64,000 bases of DNA from Cellulomonas sp. (GTDB lineage: Bacteria > Actinomycetota > Actinomycetes > Actinomycetales > Cellulomonadaceae), in assembly GCF_017744555.1 (NCBI RefSeq), contig NZ_JAGIBD010000001.1, forward strand, positions 62,001-126,000, written 5' to 3'. The position numbers and the translations under genes are program-made. Shown here piece by piece: positions 10,828-20,486 of this stretch; position 1 is the first letter of the stretch, and the number at the start of each line of letters is the position of its first letter. Under the pieces are notes generated by a model that was not told the origin of the DNA, did not search any database, and saw nothing but the letters and a program-made list of their open reading frames with translations.

Positions 10828-12333
10828 TCAGCCGAGCACCGCGACGGAGCCGTCGGGGAGCTGCACGTACAGGCGTGGCAGCCGGGACGAGACCACGAGC
10901 TGCTCGCCCGACCAGGCGTGGCTCGCCGACACCTGCGCGAGCAGGTCGGTGCGCCACAGCGCGTGGCCGTCCGACAGCGCGTACCCCTCGGCACTGAGGC
11001 CCAGACCACGGACGACGAGCGAGCGGCCGTCCGTCGTGATCTCGTCCACCGACCGCGAGAGGTCCGCCGACCACACCGTCCGACCGGTCGTCGCGTCGAG
11101 CGCCCGCAGCCCGTCGGCGGTGCCGACGAACAGCCGGTCGTCCAGCAGCAGCGCCGTCATGGCCCGCACCCGCACGTCCCAGACGCGCGTCCCGGTGCGG
11201 CCGTCGCGCGCCTCGATCCGCGAGATGCCGCCCTCGGACTGCTCGGCGCAGAACACGAGACCGTGCGCCGACCCGTCGTCCACCGGCAGCCACAGGGGTA
11301 CCGACGCGGTGCGGACCCACGTGCCGTCGTCGCGCAGGATCGCGCTCCTGCCGCCGCGCCCGTCGTACGTCGACTGCACCAGGCCGCCGGCCCGCGTGAG
11401 CTCGACCCACGACGTGTCGTCGATGAGCACCGTCCGGTGCAGGGTGCCGTCCGCGCCGAGCTCCCACGCGTGGTGGTCGACGATGAGCAGCACCCGGTCG
11501 TCGCGCGCGTCGAGCGAGGCGGACCGGGTGGACGAGTCGTACGCCGTCGTGTCCTCCCGCCCGACGGCGTCGACCGGTGGGGTCGTGTACGTCCAGGACG
11601 TGTCCCCGGTGCGGCCGTCCACCGCGGTCACGGCCCAGCGGACCGTACCGGCGTCGGGCGCCGCCGCGGTCGTGCCGTCGAGCAGGACGGGCACGGCTGA
11701 GACGACGTCGCCGTGCGAGAACGTCAGGCCGGACTCGCCCGGCAGCGTGGCGGTCCGCAGGAGGCGGCCGTCCGCGGGGTCGAGGACCCACACGGTCATG
11801 TCCGGGTTCGCTCCCGCGGTGCCCGACTGCTGTGCGACGCATGCCACGAGCGCGTCCAGGGGCGCGCACGTGGTCCACGCCTCGGGTGCGCCACCGTCCG
11901 CGGTCATCAGCGGCGTGCCGAGGTCCACCGAGGTGGTCCACCGCCGCTGCCCGGTCGCCGCGTCGAGCCCCCACAGCTCGAGCGACCCCGGTGCGGTCCC
12001 CGCGACGCCCACGAGCGTCCCGTCGACGACCGTCCCGCCCTGCAGCACCTGCTGCGCCGCGACGCCGCCGCGCCACCGCACGTCGAGGCCGCCCTCGACC
12101 GGGGCGAGCACCCCGGGGATCGCCGCGAGCTCGGCGAGACGGGTGCGCTCACGCGCGTCCACGACCGCCTGCGTCGCGACCAGGGCGACCGAGACGGCCA
12201 CGCCCGCGACCGCGAGGCGGCGGGCGTTCCGGCGCAGCCACGGATGCCCCGGGGACACGGTCGGCGGTGGCGCGTCACCCGGTCCGGGACCGTCGGGCTC
12301 GACGAGCTCGACGTCCAGCATCCGGCCGGACAT
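10828..12333 (-). CDS. Membrane-anchored PQQ-like beta-propeller protein, paralog 1
   Basis: 501 residues and first gene of the three-gene tandem array. It has the same plan as its neighbours: cytoplasmic N-terminus MSGRMLDVELVE, a transmembrane segment at about residues 40-58 followed by VDAR, then a propeller-like ectodomain with recurring blade signatures (LDAATGQRRWTT, RDGRTGTRVWDV, LDATTGRTVWSA). CAPLDALVAC carries the conserved cysteine pair. The shared motifs here are VDHHAWELGADGT and VDDGSAHG. The family resembles generic PQQ-binding-like beta-propeller repeat proteins, but binding of PQQ cannot be assumed, because dehydrogenase active-site features are absent. Function unknown. Confidence 0.8.
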   Translation of the reverse strand: MSGRMLDVELVEPDGPGPGDAPPPTVSPGHPWLRRNARRLAVAGVAVSVALVATQAVVDARERTRLAELAAIPGVLAPVEGGLDVRWRGGVAAQQVLQGGTVVDGTLVGVAGTAPGSLELWGLDAATGQRRWTTSVDLGTPLMTADGGAPEAWTTCAPLDALVACVAQQSGTAGANPDMTVWVLDPADGRLLRTATLPGESGLTFSHGDVVSAVPVLLDGTTAAAPDAGTVRWAVTAVDGRTGDTSWTYTTPPVDAVGREDTTAYDSSTRSASLDARDDRVLLIVDHHAWELGADGTLHRTVLIDDTSWVELTRAGGLVQSTYDGRGGRSAILRDDGTWVRTASVPLWLPVDDGSAHGLVFCAEQSEGGISRIEARDGRTGTRVWDVRVRAMTALLLDDRLFVGTADGLRALDATTGRTVWSADLSRSVDEITTDGRSLVVRGLGLSAEGYALSDGHALWRTDLLAQVSASHAWSGEQLVVSSRLPRLYVQLPDGSVAVLG

Positions 12334-12384
12334 GCGGCCACGGTAACTCCGGTCGGGGCATCCGGCCGGGGGGAGGGACGGGCC

Positions 12385-13242
12385 TCACGCCTCCGGTTGA
12401 GCGGCCGGCTGGTCGGCCAGGTGGTCGGCCAGGTGGTCGGCCAGGTGGGCGAGGGCCGCGACCATGCCGTCCGGGTCCGCGACGCGGAACCGGGCCCGCG
12501 TCGCGCCGTCGCCGACCTTGACCGTGACGTCGTGCTCCCCGAGCACCTCGAACGCGTGCTCGTCGGTCACGTCGTCGCCCGCGAACACCACGACGGGCGC
12601 ACCGAGCTCGCCGCGCAGCGCCGCCATGGCCTCGCCCTTGCTGGCCTTCAGCACGGAGATCTCGACGACGTCCTTGCCGTGCAGCACCCCGGAGCCGAGC
12701 CGCTCGCCGAGCGCGACCGCCTCGGCCTCGGCGGGCTCGGCCACCTCGGGCGGGGCGAGCCGCGTGTGCACGACGACGGCCGTCGGCTTCTGCTCGACCC
12801 ACACGCCGTCGCGGCCGCGGGCGACCTGCGCGGCCTCGGCGCCGAGCGCGGCGAGCCGGTCGGCCTGCTCGTCGGTGAGCTGCACGACGTCCCGGTCGAG
12901 CCCGAAGCGCGTGACCCGGGCCCGCTCGGCGCCGTGGCTGCCCACCAGGTATGTGCCGGCGGGGACCTCGGCGAGCGCGTGCAGGTCGTTCATCGCCCGG
13001 CCGGACACCAGGGCGATCTCCAGGCCGTCGGCACCGGCGAGCCGGGAGAGCACCTCGACGCCCGCGGGCAGGATGCGGGAGCGCGACGGGTCGTCCTGCA
13101 ACGGGGCCAGCGTGCCGTCGAAGTCGAGCGCGACGAGCAGCGGCCGGGCGGCGTCGTCGGCCGCGAGGCGCGCGAACGTCTCGCGCAGCGCGTCGGCGTC
13201 GGCGGGTTCGTGCACGGTCGTCCTCCCGGTGGTCTCAGACAT
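12385..13242 (-). CDS. otsB: Trehalose-6-phosphate phosphatase
   Basis: 285-residue HAD-superfamily phosphatase that removes phosphate from trehalose-6-phosphate. Motif I is LVALDFDGTLAPL (about residues 36-48, nucleophile Asp in DFDGT), motif II lies around ALVSGR, and the C-terminal motif is VFAGDDVTDEHAF. It follows otsA with an 8-bp overlap, so synthase and phosphatase are coupled in one operon. The extreme C-terminus is odd: a 12-nt direct repeat (three copies, 12409-12444 on the plus strand) encodes HLAD repeated, apparently a recent tail expansion outside the catalytic fold. ATG 13242. Confidence 0.93.
   Translation of the reverse strand: MSETTGRTTVHEPADADALRETFARLAADDAARPLLVALDFDGTLAPLQDDPSRSRILPAGVEVLSRLAGADGLEIALVSGRAMNDLHALAEVPAGTYLVGSHGAERARVTRFGLDRDVVQLTDEQADRLAALGAEAAQVARGRDGVWVEQKPTAVVVHTRLAPPEVAEPAEAEAVALGERLGSGVLHGKDVVEISVLKASKGEAMAALRGELGAPVVVFAGDDVTDEHAFEVLGEHDVTVKVGDGATRARFRVADPDGMVAALAHLADHLADHLADQPAAQPEA
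12409..12444. repeat. 12-nt tandem repeat within the 3' end of otsB
   Basis: Three near-identical 12-nt copies of GTGGTCGGCCAG (first copy starts CTG). In frame, so the protein simply gains four-residue steps. Confidence 0.8.
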
Positions 13243-14674
13243 GGTCGGTCCGGGCGGGCACGGCGGTGAGCACCGCGAGGAACTCCTGCGACCAGGCCGA
13301 CACGTCGTGCCCGAGCACACGGCGGCGCAGCCGGCGCATCCGCTTGCGGGCCTCGCGCGGGTCGATGTGCACCGCGTACGTGATGGCGTCCTTCATGCCG
13401 TCGATGTCGTGCGGGTTGACGAGGATCGCGCCGCTCAGCTCGTCGGCGGCCCCCGTGAACTCCGACAGGACGAGCGCCCCCCGGTCGTCCGACCGGGCGG
13501 CGACGTACTCCTTCGCGACGAGGTTCATGCCGTCGCGCAGCGCCGTCACGAGCATCACGTCCGCCGCGAGGTACAGGGCCGCCATCTCGTCCATCGGGAA
13601 CGACTGGTGCAGGTACTGCACGGGTGCGTGCCCGACCTGGCCGTGGTCGCCGTTGATCCGTCCGACGAGCAGCTCGACGTCGTCGCGCAGCTGCTGGTAC
13701 GCGCCGACGTTCTCGCGGCTCGGGCTCGCCACCTGCACGAGCGTGGTGGTGCTCGGGGACAGCCGGCCGTCGTCCAGCAGCTCGCCGTACGCCTTGATGC
13801 GGTGCCGGATGCCCTTGGTGTAGTCGAGCCGGTCGACGCCGAGCAGGAGCACCTCGGGGTCGCCGAGCTCGCGGCGGATCTGCCGCGCCCGCTCCTGCAC
13901 CTCGGGGCTGCGGGCCAGCTCGTCGAACGCGCCCGAGTCGATCGAGATGGGGAACGCCGCCGCCCGCACGTGGCGGTCCACCTTGCCGTGCCGCATCAGC
14001 GTGATGATCTGGCCGCGGGTCGTCTCGTCCGTCAGCCGCCGGACCACCCGAACGAAGTTCGATGCGTCCCCGGCCCGCTGGAAGCCCACGAGGTCCGCGC
14101 CGAGAAGACCCTCGACGACCTGCTTGCGCCACGGCAGCTGCGTGAAGATCTCCAGCGGCGGGAACGGGATGTGGTGGAAGTAGCCGATCCGCAGGTCCGG
14201 GCGCAGCTCGCGCAGGTACTTCGGGACGAGCTGCAGCTGGTAGTCGTGCACCCACACCGTCGCGCCCTGCGCCGCCTGGTCGGCGGCCGCCTGCGCGAAG
14301 CGCCGGTTGACCCGCTGGTAGGCGTCCCACCAGACGCGGTGGAACTGCGGCGCCGCGATGGTGTCGTGGTACAGCGGCCACAACGTGTCGTTCGAGAAGC
14401 CCTCGTAGTAGCGGGCCACCTCGTCCTCGCTGAGCGCCACGGGCACGAGCTGCGTGCCGTCGACCTCGAACGGGTCGAGCTCGAGGTCGGGCGAGCCGCC
14501 CCAGCCGACCCACGCGCCCTCGGCCTGGGCCATCACGGGCGCGAGGGCCGTCACGAGCCCGCCCGGAGATCGGGTCCACGTCGGTTCGCCGTCGTCGCCG
14601 AGGCTCACGTCCACGGGCAGTCGGTTGGCGACGACGAGCAGGTCGTAGCCGTCGGCGGCCACGTCAGGGCACAC
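13235..14674 (-). CDS. otsA: Trehalose-6-phosphate synthase
   Basis: 479-residue GT20 glycosyltransferase joining UDP- or GDP-glucose and glucose-6-phosphate. Recognisable blocks are VVANRLPV near the N-terminus, the glycine segment SPGGLVTAL, WVHDYQLQLVP, YFHHIPFPP, GVDRLDYTKGI and ALRDGMNLVAKEY, the conserved donor and acceptor sites of OtsA. Trehalose serves as compatible solute and, in actinobacteria, as glycolipid precursor. GTG 14674 is favoured because AGGAG lies 8 nt upstream, with no earlier ATG in frame. It overlaps otsB by 8 bp and is read divergently from the kinase gene at 14846. Confidence 0.95.
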   Translation of the reverse strand: MCPDVAADGYDLLVVANRLPVDVSLGDDGEPTWTRSPGGLVTALAPVMAQAEGAWVGWGGSPDLELDPFEVDGTQLVPVALSEDEVARYYEGFSNDTLWPLYHDTIAAPQFHRVWWDAYQRVNRRFAQAAADQAAQGATVWVHDYQLQLVPKYLRELRPDLRIGYFHHIPFPPLEIFTQLPWRKQVVEGLLGADLVGFQRAGDASNFVRVVRRLTDETTRGQIITLMRHGKVDRHVRAAAFPISIDSGAFDELARSPEVQERARQIRRELGDPEVLLLGVDRLDYTKGIRHRIKAYGELLDDGRLSPSTTTLVQVASPSRENVGAYQQLRDDVELLVGRINGDHGQVGHAPVQYLHQSFPMDEMAALYLAADVMLVTALRDGMNLVAKEYVAARSDDRGALVLSEFTGAADELSGAILVNPHDIDGMKDAITYAVHIDPREARKRMRRLRRRVLGHDVSAWSQEFLAVLTAVPARTDHV

Positions 14675-14833
14675 AGGATCAACTCCTCGGAGGGTGTCCG
14701 ACGACCCTATCGAGGGCCCCTGACGAGCGCCGCCGGGCGGGCGCACGTCACACCGCACCGGCTCGGACCCCGGCCCCAGCCCGCCCGGAGGGTGAACCCG
14801 CGCGGCGCCGAGGCCCGCCCCCCGGCCGACGGC

Positions 14834-14839
14834 TACCGT
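14834..14839 (+). promoter_or_regulatory. -10 box of a leaderless kinase transcript
   Basis: TACCGT is followed by exactly 6 nt and the ATG at 14846, with no Shine-Dalgarno. It points to a leaderless mRNA. Confidence 0.45.
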
Positions 14840-14845
14840 GCGGTC

Positions 14846-16636
14846 ATGGAGCGGATCGGGCTGGCGCCGGGGGCGGAGATCGGTGGGTACACCATCGTGG
14901 CTCCCCTGGGCTCCGGAGGCATGGGGGCCGTCTACCGGGCGGTCGACGGGGGCGGCACCCCGGTGGCGCTCAAGCTGCTGCACCCGCACGTCGGCACCGA
15001 CGCGGCCGTCCGCGACCGGCTGCGCCGTGAGGTGCACGCGCTGCAGAAGCTCCGCCACCCCGCCGTCGCCGCGATCCTCGACGCCGAGGCGGACTCCACC
15101 GAGGCGTTCATCGTCACCGAGCTGATCGCGGGCGACACCCTCGAGGAGCACGTGCGCGAGCGCGGGACGCTCGACGCGGCCGGTCTGCTGGAGCTCGCCG
15201 AGGGCCTGCGCGCCGCGCTCGCGGCCGTGCACGCCGCCGGCGTGGTGCACCGCGACCTCAAGCCGTCCAACGTGCTCGTCACGGACGACGGTCCCGTGCT
15301 CATCGACTTCGGCATCGCGCAGGCCGCCGACGACACGAAGGTCACCTCGACGGGCCTCGTCATCGGTACCCCCGGGTACATCGCGCCCGAGCTGCTCGAG
15401 GGCCAGGACCCGTCCCCCGAGACGGACTTCTGGGGCTGGGCGGCCGTGCTGGTGTTCGCCGCGACCGGCCGCGCCCCGTTCGGCACCCGCCCGCTGGAGG
15501 CCGTGCTCGCCCGTGCCCGGGCCGGGGAGGTCGACGTCGCCGGGCTCGGCCCGCTCACGGCGGCCGCGCTGCGGGGTGCGGTCCCGGGCGACCCCGCCGG
15601 CCGGACCGCCCCCGACGACGTGGTGGCGGCGCTGACCGTCGTCGCCGCCGAGGGCGACCTCGCGCCCGACGAGGTCGCCACGACCGAGCTCGACGCGAGC
15701 ACCGCCACCGGGCGGGGGGACGTCGACGCGTCGGCCCTCGCGGGAGCGACCGGCGGTGCCGCGACCGCGACCGTCGTGGCACCCGTCGTCGGCGCCGGTC
15801 CCACCGCGGGCGGCGGCACCGCGACCCTCGTCGCGCAGGACGGCCTCACGCGCACGTTTGACCCCACCGTCGATCCCGTGCCCGCCGGTCCCGGCGCGCC
15901 CCCGGACGGCGAGTGGGCCGACGACGAGCTCGCGTACGACGACGACTACGACCCCGAGGGCGTCGACTGGATCCAGGACGACCTCGACGCGTCCGAGGTG
16001 CCCGAACCCGAGGGCTCCGGCTACGTCCGTCCGCCGGCGCGGCGCCGCTGGGGGACGCTGCTGGCCCTCGCGCTCGTCGTCCTGCTGGCCGGCAGCCTGT
16101 ACCCGGGGATCACGCTGGTCGTCGTGGGTGTTCTGGTCGTCCTCGTGCGGACCGCCGGCTCGGCCGTCGAGTCGATGCATGCGCGCCGCGAGCGGGCCGG
16201 CGTGCGACGGTCGGACCACGCCGTCACCGTGGCGGCGACCCCGTGGCACCTGCTGCGCAGCGTCGTCGGCCTCCTCCCGTCGGTGCTCGTCGCCACGAGC
16301 GTGGTGGTGATCGTCGTCGGGGTGCTGTGGTGGCTGATCGACTCCGGGACGTGGGTGCTGGAGGGTGCGCCGTCCGGGTCGGAGCCCGAGGGGCTCACTG
16401 CGTCGCTCGTCGTCGGCGGTCTGGTGCTGCTCGGCGTGCTCCTCGTCTGGTGGGGACCGCTGTCGTCGATGACCCGCACGGGCGCCCGCCGGGTGCTCGC
16501 CGTCGTCGCGCCCGGCCGTCGGGGCGCGCTGATCGCGGTCGTGCTGCTGCTCGTGGCCGCGGTGATCCTGTTCGCGGTCCTGCGCGACGGCGCCGCGATC
16601 GTCTGGGCGCCGCTGCCGACGCCGACGCTGCCCTGA
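14846..16636 (+). CDS. Membrane-anchored serine/threonine protein kinase (PknB-like catalytic domain)
   Basis: 596 residues. The Hanks-type kinase domain has the Gly-loop GSGGMGAVYRA (22-32), the ATP-binding lysine at 43, the catalytic loop HRDLKPSN (135-142), DFG (154-156) and GTPGYIAPE. The subdomain IX segment reads DFWGWAA instead of the usual DVWSLG type. An Ala/Thr/Val-rich linker and a strongly acidic stretch (about 352-385) follow, then four or five hydrophobic segments from about residue 395 to the end. There is no PASTA or other recognised sensor domain, so any input is probably through the membrane region. Divergent from otsA; downstream genes share the strand but have their own promoter. 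Confidence 0.9.
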   Translation: MERIGLAPGAEIGGYTIVAPLGSGGMGAVYRAVDGGGTPVALKLLHPHVGTDAAVRDRLRREVHALQKLRHPAVAAILDAEADSTEAFIVTELIAGDTLEEHVRERGTLDAAGLLELAEGLRAALAAVHAAGVVHRDLKPSNVLVTDDGPVLIDFGIAQAADDTKVTSTGLVIGTPGYIAPELLEGQDPSPETDFWGWAAVLVFAATGRAPFGTRPLEAVLARARAGEVDVAGLGPLTAAALRGAVPGDPAGRTAPDDVVAALTVVAAEGDLAPDEVATTELDASTATGRGDVDASALAGATGGAATATVVAPVVGAGPTAGGGTATLVAQDGLTRTFDPTVDPVPAGPGAPPDGEWADDELAYDDDYDPEGVDWIQDDLDASEVPEPEGSGYVRPPARRRWGTLLALALVVLLAGSLYPGITLVVVGVLVVLVRTAGSAVESMHARRERAGVRRSDHAVTVAATPWHLLRSVVGLLPSVLVATSVVVIVVGVLWWLIDSGTWVLEGAPSGSEPEGLTASLVVGGLVLLGVLLVWWGPLSSMTRTGARRVLAVVAPGRRGALIAVVLLLVAAVILFAVLRDGAAIVWAPLPTPTLP

Positions 16637-16720
16637 CGTCGTCACGGTCCTCGCGGGGCTCGCCGGGGGCCTCCGCACGACGAAGTCGCGGACCCGGTCC
16701 GCGCCGACAGGTCGTGGCCC

Positions 16721-16726
16721 TACCCT
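16721..16726 (+). promoter_or_regulatory. -10 box of a leaderless transcript for the small membrane protein and DsbA-like genes
   Basis: TACCCT lies 6 nt before the ATG at 16733 and there is no ribosome-binding site. Confidence 0.45.
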
Positions 16727-16732
16727 GACCTC

Positions 16733-17251
16733 ATGCGTGCGCGACGGGAGCCGGTGGCGACCGTGCCCGTGCGCGCCCTCGCGCGGGTGCCGCACCCGGT
16801 CCTGGCGGTCCCCGTCGTCGCGCTCTGCCTCGTCGTCGGCCTCGCGCTTGCGGCGCAGGGGCGGGTGCTGCTGCACCAGTGCCTGCCCGCCGGCGGCCTC
16901 GGCCCCTGGGGCGTCGGGATGGCGGTCCTGCGGGACGCCTCCGAGTGCCCCGAGGGGAGCTACGCGCTCGGGTCCGTCACGAGCGGTGCGGTCGTGCTGC
17001 TCAGCGTCGCGGTCCCGGTGCTGGTCGCGCACCTGCTCGCCGCCGCATGCGGCCTCGGCCTGTCGGCGGCGGTCGTCGCTGCCTTGCGGGCCGTTCCCGG
17101 GCTCCTGCGGACGCTCGTCCGGCCCGTCGCTGAGCCCGTCGCGCTCGTGGTGCGCCGGGCCCGCGCGGACGTGCCCGACGGTCCAGCCCGGCCGCACGCG
17201 CGGCTCCTCGTCGTCCATCTCCCGGTGCGGGGGCCGCCCGCCGTCGTGTGA
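16733..17251 (+). CDS. Small membrane protein of unknown function
   Basis: 172 residues with two clear hydrophobic spans (about 20-42 and 84-118) and a basic C-terminal tail. Two cysteines in the loop (about positions 50 and 71) would face the outside if the basic N-terminus is cytoplasmic. I do not recognise a family. It is followed after 39 bp by the DsbA-like gene and probably shares its transcript, so an association with disulfide chemistry outside the membrane is possible, given the cysteine pair, but this is only inference. Codon use is typical of the window. Confidence 0.65.
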   Translation: MRARREPVATVPVRALARVPHPVLAVPVVALCLVVGLALAAQGRVLLHQCLPAGGLGPWGVGMAVLRDASECPEGSYALGSVTSGAVVLLSVAVPVLVAHLLAAACGLGLSAAVVAALRAVPGLLRTLVRPVAEPVALVVRRARADVPDGPARPHARLLVVHLPVRGPPAVV

Positions 17252-17290
17252 CCACCCCACGACAACCCACCGAACGACCAGGAGACCGTC

Positions 17291-18196
17291 ATGCCCACGA
17301 ACGACCCACGTCCCACGAAGAACCAGCGTCGCGACGAGGCCCGCGCCAAGGCCCTCGCGATGCGCAAGGAGCAGGAGCGCAAGGCCAAGCGCAACCGGCT
17401 GCTCGCGATCATCGGCCTCTCGGTCGCGGTGCTCGCGCTCGTCGCCGTCGCCTTCTTCATCGTCAAGCAGGACCGCGACACCGCCGCCGCGAACTCGAGC
17501 ATCGCGTACGGCAACGGGGGCGGCGACGTGAAGCCGCCGTCGCTGTCCGACGTCACCGCGCCCGAGCCGGCCAACGAGAGCGGCGCGATCCCCGTCGGCA
17601 AGGACGGCGTCGGCAAGCCCGGCGACGGCGACGTCGTCGTGAAGGTCTACTTCGACTTCATGTGCCCCTACTGCGGCCAGTTCGACGCGATCAACGCGAA
17701 GGCGCTCGACGAGATCGTCGCCGACGGCGGCGTGACCGTCGACTACCACCCCCTGTCGTTCCTCGACCGCGCGTCGCAGGGCACCTTCTACTCGACGCGG
17801 ACGGCGAACGCGGCCGCGATCGTCGCCGACCAGGACCCCGAGCACTTCACGGCGTTCGTCACCGCGCTGTACGCGAACCAGCCCGAGGAGAACAGCAAGG
17901 GCCTGACGGACGCCAAGATCGAGGAGATCGCCACGGGTGTGGGCGTGCCTGCCGACGTCGCGGCGACGTTCACGGACACCGTCGACGGGACGTTCGAGAA
18001 CGCCGACGGCGCGACCGAGAACGGCACGTGGCGCACGTTCGCCCCCTGGGTCGCCGCGACGACGAACCAGGCGACGACCGACCTGCCGAAGCTCTCGACG
18101 CCGACGATCCTCATCGACGGCGAGGCGTTCACCGACTGGTCGACCGAGGGTGCCCTGCAGGCCGCCGTCGAGGCCGCCAAGACCGCCAAGGGCTGA
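17291..18196 (+). CDS. Membrane-anchored DsbA-like thiol-disulfide oxidoreductase
   Basis: 301 residues: a highly charged cytoplasmic tail (about 1-35), one transmembrane helix (about 37-58), then an extracytoplasmic thioredoxin-fold domain of the DsbA/thioredoxin_4 type. The active site CPYC sits in VYFDFMCPYCGQFD (about 119-132), and the cis-proline loop is probably LSTPTILIDG. Such proteins form or isomerise disulfides in exported proteins. The AGGAG ribosome-binding site 6 nt before ATG 17291 decides the start. A terminator hairpin follows at 18209-18243. Confidence 0.88.
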   Translation: MPTNDPRPTKNQRRDEARAKALAMRKEQERKAKRNRLLAIIGLSVAVLALVAVAFFIVKQDRDTAAANSSIAYGNGGGDVKPPSLSDVTAPEPANESGAIPVGKDGVGKPGDGDVVVKVYFDFMCPYCGQFDAINAKALDEIVADGGVTVDYHPLSFLDRASQGTFYSTRTANAAAIVADQDPEHFTAFVTALYANQPEENSKGLTDAKIEEIATGVGVPADVAATFTDTVDGTFENADGATENGTWRTFAPWVAATTNQATTDLPKLSTPTILIDGEAFTDWSTEGALQAAVEAAKTAKG

Positions 18197-18208
18197 CGCC
18201 TCGACGCG

Positions 18209-18243
18209 CCGAGGGGTGGTCGCTCGTTGCGACCACCCCTCGG
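18209..18243 (+). terminator. Hairpin terminator after the DsbA-like gene
   Basis: CCGAGGGGTGGTCGC (18209-18223) pairs with GCGACCACCCCTCGG (18229-18243) around a 5-nt loop, directly after the stop at 18196 and before the tRNA. Confidence 0.8.
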
Positions 18244-18290
18244 GCGCGGTCCGGCGGGTCGACCGGCGTCGGTACGCTGGGACCCGCTTC

Positions 18291-19752
<1,462 letters not shown>

Positions 19753-19772
19753 CCTGACTCGTCACGCCCAGC

Positions 19773-19809
19773 GGGGCCGTCCGTCGGAGCAGCTCCGACG
19801 GACGGCCCC
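19773..19809 (+). terminator. Terminator of the xylanase gene
   Basis: An 18-bp perfect inverted repeat (19773-19790 with 19792-19809) starts 20 bp after the xylanase stop. Because the next gene-like frame is on the minus strand, it can work in both directions. Confidence 0.85.
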
Positions 19810-19826
19810 CGTGCGTGCCGCGCTGC

Positions 19827-20144
19827 TCAGTCGGTGCAGACCCGTCTGCCTGGGATCGGGAAATCGCCACCGGGCTCGTCGGCGAGCATGAACGCGTCAC
19901 TCCAGCCGTCCTCCGCCAGTGCCGCCGGCAGCGCCCGGCCGCTCGATGTCCACGGCATCCGTGGTGAGCCGCATCCGAGCATGCTCTCGACCAGCGCCGA
20001 CGAGAGATCGGCGTCCGTGTCGACAGGGTGCCACTCGCCGGTGCTGTTGACGTCGTAGTAGCGCAGCCCGAACGTCTCGGGGTCGTCGCAGGCGATCACG
20101 TACGACGCGGCCGTGACGTCGGCGATGCTGCACCCTGTGCCGAT
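19827..20144 (-). pseudogene. Hypothetical protein, apparently lacking its 5' end
   Basis: The frame is open from just below a stop at 20145-20147 down to the stop at 19827 (about 105 codons). The only start-like codon, GTG at 20099, has no ribosome-binding site, and clearly protein-like sequence with the same codon bias continues upstream of it (CSIADVTAASYVIACDD). This suggests the C-terminal part of a longer, Cys-containing and probably exported protein that has lost its beginning. A functional 90-residue product from GTG 20099 cannot be excluded. No family recognised. Confidence 0.4.
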
Positions 20145-20193
20145 TCACCTGGGCGCGTGTGGACGAGAGGTGAGGGGAAGGGCCGCAAGACGT

Positions 20194-20233
20194 CTTGACC
20201 GGTATAGAAGCCGGGGTTACTGTAGCGGTACAG
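20194..20233 (+). promoter_or_regulatory. Promoter and two LacI-type operators of the small ORF-lacI operon
   Basis: -35 TTGACC (20195-20200) and -10 TACTGT (20218-20223) are 17 nt apart. CTTGACCGGTATAG (20194-20207) covers the -35, and CTGTAGCGGTACAG (20220-20233, perfect CTGTA/TACAG arms, central CG) covers the -10 and start region. The placement fits autorepression by the LacI protein encoded downstream; a similar site precedes the xylanase gene. Confidence 0.6.
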
Positions 20234-20258
20234 AAACCCGAGAGGAGAGACCGGAACC

Positions 20259-20486
20259 ATGGACCCGATGCCCATCAGCCTGCTGATGTCCCGCAAGGCG
20301 ACGCTGCGCCTCGTGCACAGCGCCGAGGCCGACGCCCCGGTCGTCGAACCGCGCCCGCGCAAGGAGCGCCGACCGCACGCGGTCCGGACGCGTGGCGCCC
20401 TCGCCGCGGTGCTGCACCGGGTGGCCGAGGCCGTCGCGCCTCCCGCCGCTCACGACCTCCGCCGTGAGGTGGGGCACGCCGCATGA
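20259..20486 (+). CDS. Small basic protein coupled to the LacI regulator
   Basis: 75 residues, Arg/Ala/His-rich, with no signal peptide or membrane segment. The GAGGAGAG ribosome-binding site before ATG 20259, a good promoter, and an ATGA overlap with the lacI gene at 20483 all indicate a translated gene. I recognise no domain. It may exist mainly to set translation of the regulator (leader-peptide role) or act as a small partner; both are inference. It is short for a comparison by eye with known families. Confidence 0.6.
   Translation: MDPMPISLLMSRKATLRLVHSAEADAPVVEPRPRKERRPHAVRTRGALAAVLHRVAEAVAPPAAHDLRREVGHAA

Noticed and set aside
9347..11009. Longer N-terminus for propeller paralog 2 (start near 11009)
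   Set aside because: That frame would overlap the coding end of paralog 1 and lose the N-terminus shared by all three paralogs; GTG 10814 fits both spacing and homology.
13235..17845. Minus-strand open frame of over 1500 codons across otsA, the kinase and the DsbA region
   Set aside because: Only the otsA part is real. The rest is the complement of well-supported plus-strand genes and is rich in Arg, Gly, His and Val; such long antisense frames arise from the extreme GC content.
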